Position numbers and translations under genes: made by a program | Shown: positions 61,170-64,000 of the stretch, piece by piece | How the letters are laid out: the number at the start of each line of letters is the position of its first letter | Position numbering within the stretch: position 1 is the stretch's first letter | Assembly (NCBI RefSeq): GCF_001592285.1 | Contig: NZ_BCWQ01000013.1 | Location: 62,001 to 126,000, forward strand | Direction of reading: 5' to 3' | DNA from: Hydrogenophaga pseudoflava NBRC 102511 | GTDB lineage: Bacteria; Pseudomonadota; Gammaproteobacteria; Burkholderiales; Burkholderiaceae_C | DNA length: 64,000 bases | The notes under the pieces: model-generated | Database searches by the model: none | The model's input: the letters and a program-made list of their open reading frames with translations, nothing else | What the model was told of the DNA's origin: nothing

Positions 61170-62813
61170 TCAGCCGACCGGCTCGGGCAGCCGGCCCGGC
61201 AGCAGGGCGCGGGCCGGGTCATTGGCGGCCGGGTCGGGCGCCACCAGCCGGCCCAGCGCGCCGGTGTCGAGCCCCGGATGGTCGGCCAGGGCGCGACCGA
61301 GGATCTGCCCGGCCAGCGTGTGCAACTGGGCGTTGGACGCACGGATGCGGGCCACGAAGCCGGCGGCGTCCAGTGTGTCGTTGAGGCTGCGGTTGAGTTC
61401 GGCGAACCAGGGCAGGGTGGCCTGGTCCAGCATCACCGCGGGGTTGCGCTTCTCGCTGACCACCGACCAGGCGCGCAGGAAGTCCTGCACCGCTCGGTTG
61501 AGCGCCTGGCACTGGGCCAGCTCGGTGCGCAGTGCGGCCAGCGACGACAGGTCGGCCAGCCGGTCGTGGAAGACGAACTGCGCCAGCACGCCCCAGTAGT
61601 AGGTGTAGTCCCAGATCACCTTGACCGGCAGCACCTCGGGGTCGCCGAAGATCGGGTACTGGTCCTGGTAGAGCGCCAGCGTGCTCTCGTAGAACGAGTG
61701 CAGCAGCTGGTCGAACACCTGCACCCGCGCGCCCAGGCGCTCGCCGCGCCGGTCCATGCTGACCAGCTCGGTGATGTATGTGTTGCTGATGGCGATGAAG
61801 TCGCTGCCTGGTGAATAGAAGGGGTCGAGGAACAGCCCGGCCTCGCCGGTCAGCGCCCAGCGGTCGGCCGAATAGACCTGCTTGCAGCCGTAGGAGAAGC
61901 GCTTGAAGAAGGCGAAGTCCTGCAGCAGGTGGCGCTTGCCGTCCAGCTCGTCGAACAGCAGCGGCTGGTAGGTCTGGAACCAGTCCATGGCCTTCTCGAA
62001 GGTGTCCATGGTGTCCAGCGGGTGGATCGCCGGGTCGGCCACGATGCCGACCGAGTGCGAGCCCGAAGACAGCGGGATCAGCCAGACCCAGTAGCCCGCA
62101 CCGACCAGGTGGTTGGTCGAGAGCCAGCGCGCCGGCGGGTCGCAGCGCCCGCGCCACTCGGCGTTGTCGGTCCAGCGGTCGATCTCGATGCGGTCCTTGA
62201 TCCGGAACCAGATCGCGTGGGCGGCGTGGTTGTTCGGCTCCGCCAGACCGAGCTTGCGCTTGATCAGGCCGGCGCGGCCGCAGGCGTCGACCACCCAGCG
62301 GCTGTCCACCTCGTGTGGCGATGTGCCCAGCGAGTAGCCCACCCGGTGCAGGGCGGCCGGGTCGGCGGACGACTCGGCCAGGTGGATCTGCCGCACCATG
62401 GAGCCCTCGATCACCTCGATGCCGCGGCGGCGGGCCTCTTCGACCAGGAAGTTCTCGAAGATGCCGCGGTCGATCTGGTAGCTGGGCACGGAGAGGTGGC
62501 GGCTGGCGCCGATCTCGGTCACCTGGTCCAGGTCGCGCCGGCCTTCGGAGAAGAAGAAGCGGAAACCGAACTTGCGCAGGTGGCGCTCGCGCAGGTGATC
62601 GCCCAGCCCCAGGACCTTGTCGAAGTAGTGCGCACCGACCTCGACCGTCGATTCACCCACCTTGTGGGCGGCTTCGGGCGCCGGGCCTGCGCGGCGCTCC
62701 AGCACCAGGATGTCCAGGTCGGGCTCTCTCTGTCGCAGCTGCAGGGCCAGCGTCAGGCCGGCCAGTCCACCACCGAGGATGACGACGTCGCGGGGAGGGT
62801 GTTGCGGATTCAT
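61170..62813 (-). CDS. Flavin-dependent halogenase-like oxidoreductase (second of two)
   Basis: A 547-residue flavoprotein clearly different from the first: FAD motif VVILGGGLAGLTLALQLRQ at residues 11-29, HKVGESTVEVGAHYFDK, halogenase-type motif WVWLIP near residues 240-246 in GYWVWLIPL, and ALTGEAGLFLDPFYSPGSDFI. The C-terminal 200 residues are longer than in the first copy. The presence of the motif supports halogenation of another position or chain end, but some WxWxIP relatives act as other monooxygenases. It is separated from its neighbours by 61 and 76 bases on the same strand. Confidence 0.82.
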   Translation of the reverse strand: MNPQHPPRDVVILGGGLAGLTLALQLRQREPDLDILVLERRAGPAPEAAHKVGESTVEVGAHYFDKVLGLGDHLRERHLRKFGFRFFFSEGRRDLDQVTEIGASRHLSVPSYQIDRGIFENFLVEEARRRGIEVIEGSMVRQIHLAESSADPAALHRVGYSLGTSPHEVDSRWVVDACGRAGLIKRKLGLAEPNNHAAHAIWFRIKDRIEIDRWTDNAEWRGRCDPPARWLSTNHLVGAGYWVWLIPLSSGSHSVGIVADPAIHPLDTMDTFEKAMDWFQTYQPLLFDELDGKRHLLQDFAFFKRFSYGCKQVYSADRWALTGEAGLFLDPFYSPGSDFIAISNTYITELVSMDRRGERLGARVQVFDQLLHSFYESTLALYQDQYPIFGDPEVLPVKVIWDYTYYWGVLAQFVFHDRLADLSSLAALRTELAQCQALNRAVQDFLRAWSVVSEKRNPAVMLDQATLPWFAELNRSLNDTLDAAGFVARIRASNAQLHTLAGQILGRALADHPGLDTGALGRLVAPDPAANDPARALLPGRLPEPVG

Positions 62814-62874
62814 GGCGGCAGTATCGCCGCATTGCTTCGTTGTGGCGGCCTGCGGAACGGGGAAACCGAGGGGT

Positions 62875-63672
62875 TCAGGGGGCGATGCGCAGGTCCAGCG
62901 ACTGGTGGGCCGACAGCGGCCAGACGAGCCGCGCCGGTTGCGCGGCGGCCAGGGCCTCGAACAGGGGCAGGGCGGGCGCCATGGCGTTGCGGCCCAGCGC
63001 CTGCGCGGCGGGGCTGCGGGCGGCCGGCGGCTCGGTGGCGCCGGGGCGCAGTTGCCAGTCCAGCCGCGCGGTGCGGGCCGGCCCGGCCTGCGGCGCCAGC
63101 ACCAGCGCCACGGCCAGTGCGCCCTGGCTGCGGGTGGTGTTGGTCAGGGCGCCGACGGCGGCGGTGTCGTAGGCCACGTACAGCACCGGCCGCTGCTCGG
63201 CCTGGCACTGCACCAGCGCTTCCAGCAGGCCGTGGGCGAAGCTGTGCGCGGCGCCGCTGACCGCGGTGTTGCTCTGGCTGTTGCGGGTGAGCATGCTCCA
63301 GAACCCGGCGGGCGCGTTGTGGATCGAGTGCAGGAACCGGGTGGGCGACACCAGGGTGGGTGTGTGCACCAGGGTGCGGCACAGCTCGTCGATCACGGGC
63401 AGGTCGCCGTGGGCCGAGGCAAACACCGCCAGCAGTTGCGCGGGGTCGTGGCCACAGGCGGCCACCGCTTCGTGGGCGGCGGCCAGCGCCAGCGCCACGG
63501 TCTGCGGTGCCCGGCGCCGCTCGGCCGGTGGCAGCTGGCTGGGCGGTGGAATCGGCAGCGGCGGGTCCGCCGGAGCGGCCTCGCCCCGCAGCGCGGAACG
63601 TGCAGCCGTCCAGCCCGGCAGGGTGGGTGACCAGAGCGCGAGGCCGTCGATGTGGGCGCTGAACCGGCTCAT
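62875..63672 (-). CDS. Second chain-length-factor-like ketosynthase subunit, ApeC-like
   Basis: A 265-residue shortened ketosynthase-fold protein of exactly the same length as the copy at 47635-48432. It shares the IDGLALWSPTLPGW start, a ADPPLP...PPAERRRAPQTV linker and the TRFLHSIHNAPAGFWSM segment (compare TRFHNSVHNAAAGYWGI). It overlaps the adjacent ketosynthase by 4 bases, forming a second KS-CLF pair in the minus arm. The sequences differ enough that they likely pair with their own ketosynthase. Confidence 0.87.
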   Translation of the reverse strand: MSRFSAHIDGLALWSPTLPGWTAARSALRGEAAPADPPLPIPPPSQLPPAERRRAPQTVALALAAAHEAVAACGHDPAQLLAVFASAHGDLPVIDELCRTLVHTPTLVSPTRFLHSIHNAPAGFWSMLTRNSQSNTAVSGAAHSFAHGLLEALVQCQAEQRPVLYVAYDTAAVGALTNTTRSQGALAVALVLAPQAGPARTARLDWQLRPGATEPPAARSPAAQALGRNAMAPALPLFEALAAAQPARLVWPLSAHQSLDLRIAP

Positions 63673-64000
63673 GAATCCGCTCCGTCGGCGCGACCGAACA
63701 CCAGCACGCAGTTGCTGCCGCCGAAGGCAAATGCGTGGCTGGCCACTGCGCGCACCCGCTGTTCCCGCGGCGCCAGCAGCAGGCGGCTCCGAATGCCCGC
63801 CTCGGGGTCGCGGGTGTTTACCGTGCCGGGCAGCAGGCCGTGCTCCAGCGCCAGCAGGCTGAAGACCGCGCCCAGGGCGCCGGCCGCGCCCAGGGTGTGG
63901 CCGGTCATGCCCTTGGTGGAGCTGACCGGTGTGCCAGGGGAAAAGCGCCGCCCGATCAGCCGCGCCTCGACCTCGTCGTTCTTGGGCGTGGCGGTGCCGT
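63669..64000 (-). CDS. Second ketosynthase of the KS-CLF type, C-terminal part (runs off the window)
   Basis: The last 109 codons of a ketosynthase: GTATPKNDEVEARLIG with the first active-site His just outside, STKGMTGHTLGAAGA with the second, and the ending VASHAFAFGGSNCVLVFG. The remaining Cys region lies beyond the window. It is cut only by the window edge. It resembles the ApeO-like copy at 46448-47638 in these motifs. Confidence 0.9.
   Translation of the reverse strand, partial: GTATPKNDEVEARLIGRRFSPGTPVSSTKGMTGHTLGAAGALGAVFSLLALEHGLLPGTVNTRDPEAGIRSRLLLAPREQRVRAVASHAFAFGGSNCVLVFGRADGADS

Noticed and set aside
63669-64000. A truncated ketosynthase pseudogene
   Set aside because: The frame stays open to the last base of the window, with conserved motifs; it is cut by the window end only.

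Overview
The window is high-G+C DNA (about two thirds G+C by eye). Its gene content points to a betaproteobacterium of the Burkholderiales, most likely a yellow-pigmented member of the Comamonadaceae. The pointers are a Bug-family solute-binding protein, a class I CoA-transferase pair under a PAS-LuxR regulator, an extragenic C/G-rich repeat of a type common in Comamonadaceae, GluQ, AlaS, TrmB, and a large aryl-polyene-type pigment locus. The genus is an inference only. No insertion sequence, phage gene or CRISPR array was seen, and no stretch over 300 bases lacks a gene.

Region 1 (1-12 kb) is housekeeping and catabolic: the start of ETF-ubiquinone oxidoreductase, a short-chain dehydrogenase, an EamA transporter, a thioesterase, two carboxymuconolactone-decarboxylase-fold proteins, a Bug protein, a PAS-LuxR regulator divergent from a 3-oxoacid CoA-transferase pair, tRNA-Gly(CCC), then a Sel1-repeat protein overlapping a two-component system, followed by an exported DUF3047-like protein.

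Region 2 (12-24.8 kb) is a minus-strand run of eleven genes headed by gabT and divergent from a MocR-type regulator. It encodes a complete polyamine-type ABC importer with two solute-binding proteins, a guanidinobutyrase/agmatinase-type ureohydrolase, GABA transaminase, succinate-semialdehyde dehydrogenase, a class III CoA-transferase, an acetyltransferase and a cupin. Together they can import a guanidino compound or polyamine and convert it through GABA to succinate. The gabT-mocR spacer carries four related CTGTAYAG-like boxes.

Region 3 (24.9-36.8 kb) holds alaS (with a patch of unusual composition), a pseudouridine synthase, a small lipoprotein, trmB, a branched-chain-amino-acid-type binding protein, gluQ with a renalase-like flavoprotein, a LysR-pirin-flavodoxin group, and two membrane proteins.

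Region 4 (37-64 kb, continuing beyond the window) is an aryl polyene/xanthomonadin-like locus in two convergent arms. The plus-strand arm (37-49.6 kb) has two acyl carrier proteins, two ketosynthases, a chain-length-factor-like protein, an aryl-acid ligase, two dehydratases, a ketoreductase, an acyltransferase, a LolA-like carrier, an MMPL exporter, a hydrolase, a polysaccharide deacetylase and a methyltransferase, mostly coupled by 4-base overlaps. The minus-strand arm (64-55.4 kb) has a second ketosynthase/chain-length-factor pair, two flavoproteins with the halogenase WxWxIP motif, a MipA/OmpV porin-like protein, a PlsC acyltransferase, a family 2 glycosyltransferase, a UbiE-like methyltransferase and an antiporter. 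Between the arms lies a 5-kb island (50.1-55.2 kb) with a VirB6/TrbL-like and a VirB5/TrbJ-like protein, a BamE-like lipoprotein, a Tle1/DUF2235 lipase with an extra C-terminal domain, and an overlapping lipoprotein that looks like its immunity protein. The combination of a halogenase-bearing, doubled aryl-polyene locus with an embedded type IV secretion effector cassette is the most striking content.
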